Source: an uncultured Eubacteriales bacterium (GTDB lineage Bacteria > Bacillota_A > Clostridia > Oscillospirales > Oscillospiraceae). Taken from it: 6,161 nucleotides of DNA. Where the stretch lies: positions 1-6,161 of the forward strand of contig USNH01000057.1 in the NCBI GenBank assembly GCA_900556015.1. The letters are read 5' to 3'. Position 1 is the first letter of the stretch, and each line of letters opens with the position of its first letter. A model generated the notes under the pieces. The model saw only the letters and a list, made by a program, of their open reading frames with translations. It was not told the DNA's origin and ran no database searches. A program made the translations under genes and the position numbers. Shown in pieces: positions 6,053-6,161 of this stretch.

Positions 6053-6081
6053 GAAAAGCCACCCCGATGGGGTGGCTTTTC
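6053..6081. terminator. Intrinsic terminator of the repressor/sensor operon, probably bidirectional
   Basis: A 13-bp perfect stem pairs GAAAAGCCACCCC (6053-6065) with 6069-6081 around a GAT loop, ending in four T on the + strand and four T on the - strand reading. It starts 8 bases after the sensor stop codon and lies before a converging gene end. Confidence 0.9.
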
Positions 6082-6098
6082 TATGCGTACACGGTATC

Positions 6099-6161
6099 TC
6101 AGCCGTGGTAATACCTCTTGGCGCAGAAGTCGCGCTCTACGCGTACCTTGCCGGTGTCGGT
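6099..6161 (-). CDS. C-terminus of an unidentified - strand gene (partial)
   Basis: Twenty codons from the right edge read ...GKVRVERDFCAKRYYHG before a TGA at 6101-6099. Codons end mostly in G or C, as in the other genes here, the stop lies 17 bases from the terminator, and convergent orientation explains why that terminator is symmetrical. The family is not recognisable from this tail. Confidence 0.5.
   Translation of the reverse strand, partial: TDTGKVRVERDFCAKRYYHG

Noticed and set aside
2736..6062. A 1108-codon open frame on the - strand opposite the sensor gene
   Set aside because: It is His/Gly/Val-rich shadow coding complementary to a GC-rich gene. It has no recognisable domain, it starts inside the terminator region, and the + strand reading has clear M56 motifs.

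Overview
The window is GC-rich, gene-dense DNA. The strong bias toward G or C at third codon positions, the sporulation gene spoIIP and a BlaI/BlaR1-type pair with a DUF4825-like sensor region all point to an endospore-forming Clostridia, most likely of the Oscillospiraceae type. That assignment is inference from gene content, not a database match.

Layout from left to right. (a) Bases 1-317 hold the conserved core of a cysteine-rich small-domain protein on the + strand. Its family-typical N-terminus is missing. The preceding ~120 bases instead read on the - strand like the end of one unidentified gene and the start of another, so a rearrangement or assembly junction near 105-130 is likely. 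(b) A 36-base perfect bidirectional terminator (319-354) separates this from spoIIP (350-1456, -), the sporulation peptidoglycan amidase/endopeptidase. spoIIP has its own excellent mother-cell sigma-E promoter match just upstream. (c) The 230 bases at 1457-1686 contain that promoter and a cluster of four back-to-back hairpins that looks like a dispersed intergenic repeat. (d) A short RluA-family pseudouridine synthase (1687-2325, -) follows. (e) A divergent promoter region (2326-2458) carries a consensus-like promoter with a 16-bp dyad in it and a second, degenerate copy 26 bp downstream. (f) It drives a two-gene operon, a BlaI/MecI/CopY-family repressor (2459-2830) overlapping by 8 bases a very large BlaR1-like M56 membrane metalloprotease sensor (2823-6044). 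(g) A perfect-stem terminator (6053-6081) ends the operon, and the last 63 bases read as the C-terminus of a converging - strand gene.

The best candidate for something new is the repressor/sensor operon. The sensor keeps the BlaR1 zinc protease and membrane topology, but its penicillin-binding domain is replaced by about 760 residues of extracellular sequence. That region starts with a DUF4825-like domain whose codon use differs sharply from both flanks, and it ends with a domain holding a Cys pair. By analogy with BlaR1/BlaI, an external signal would activate the protease, the repressor would be inactivated, and the autoregulated operon (and any unlinked targets) would be derepressed. The signal is unknown and no resistance or effector gene lies within the window.
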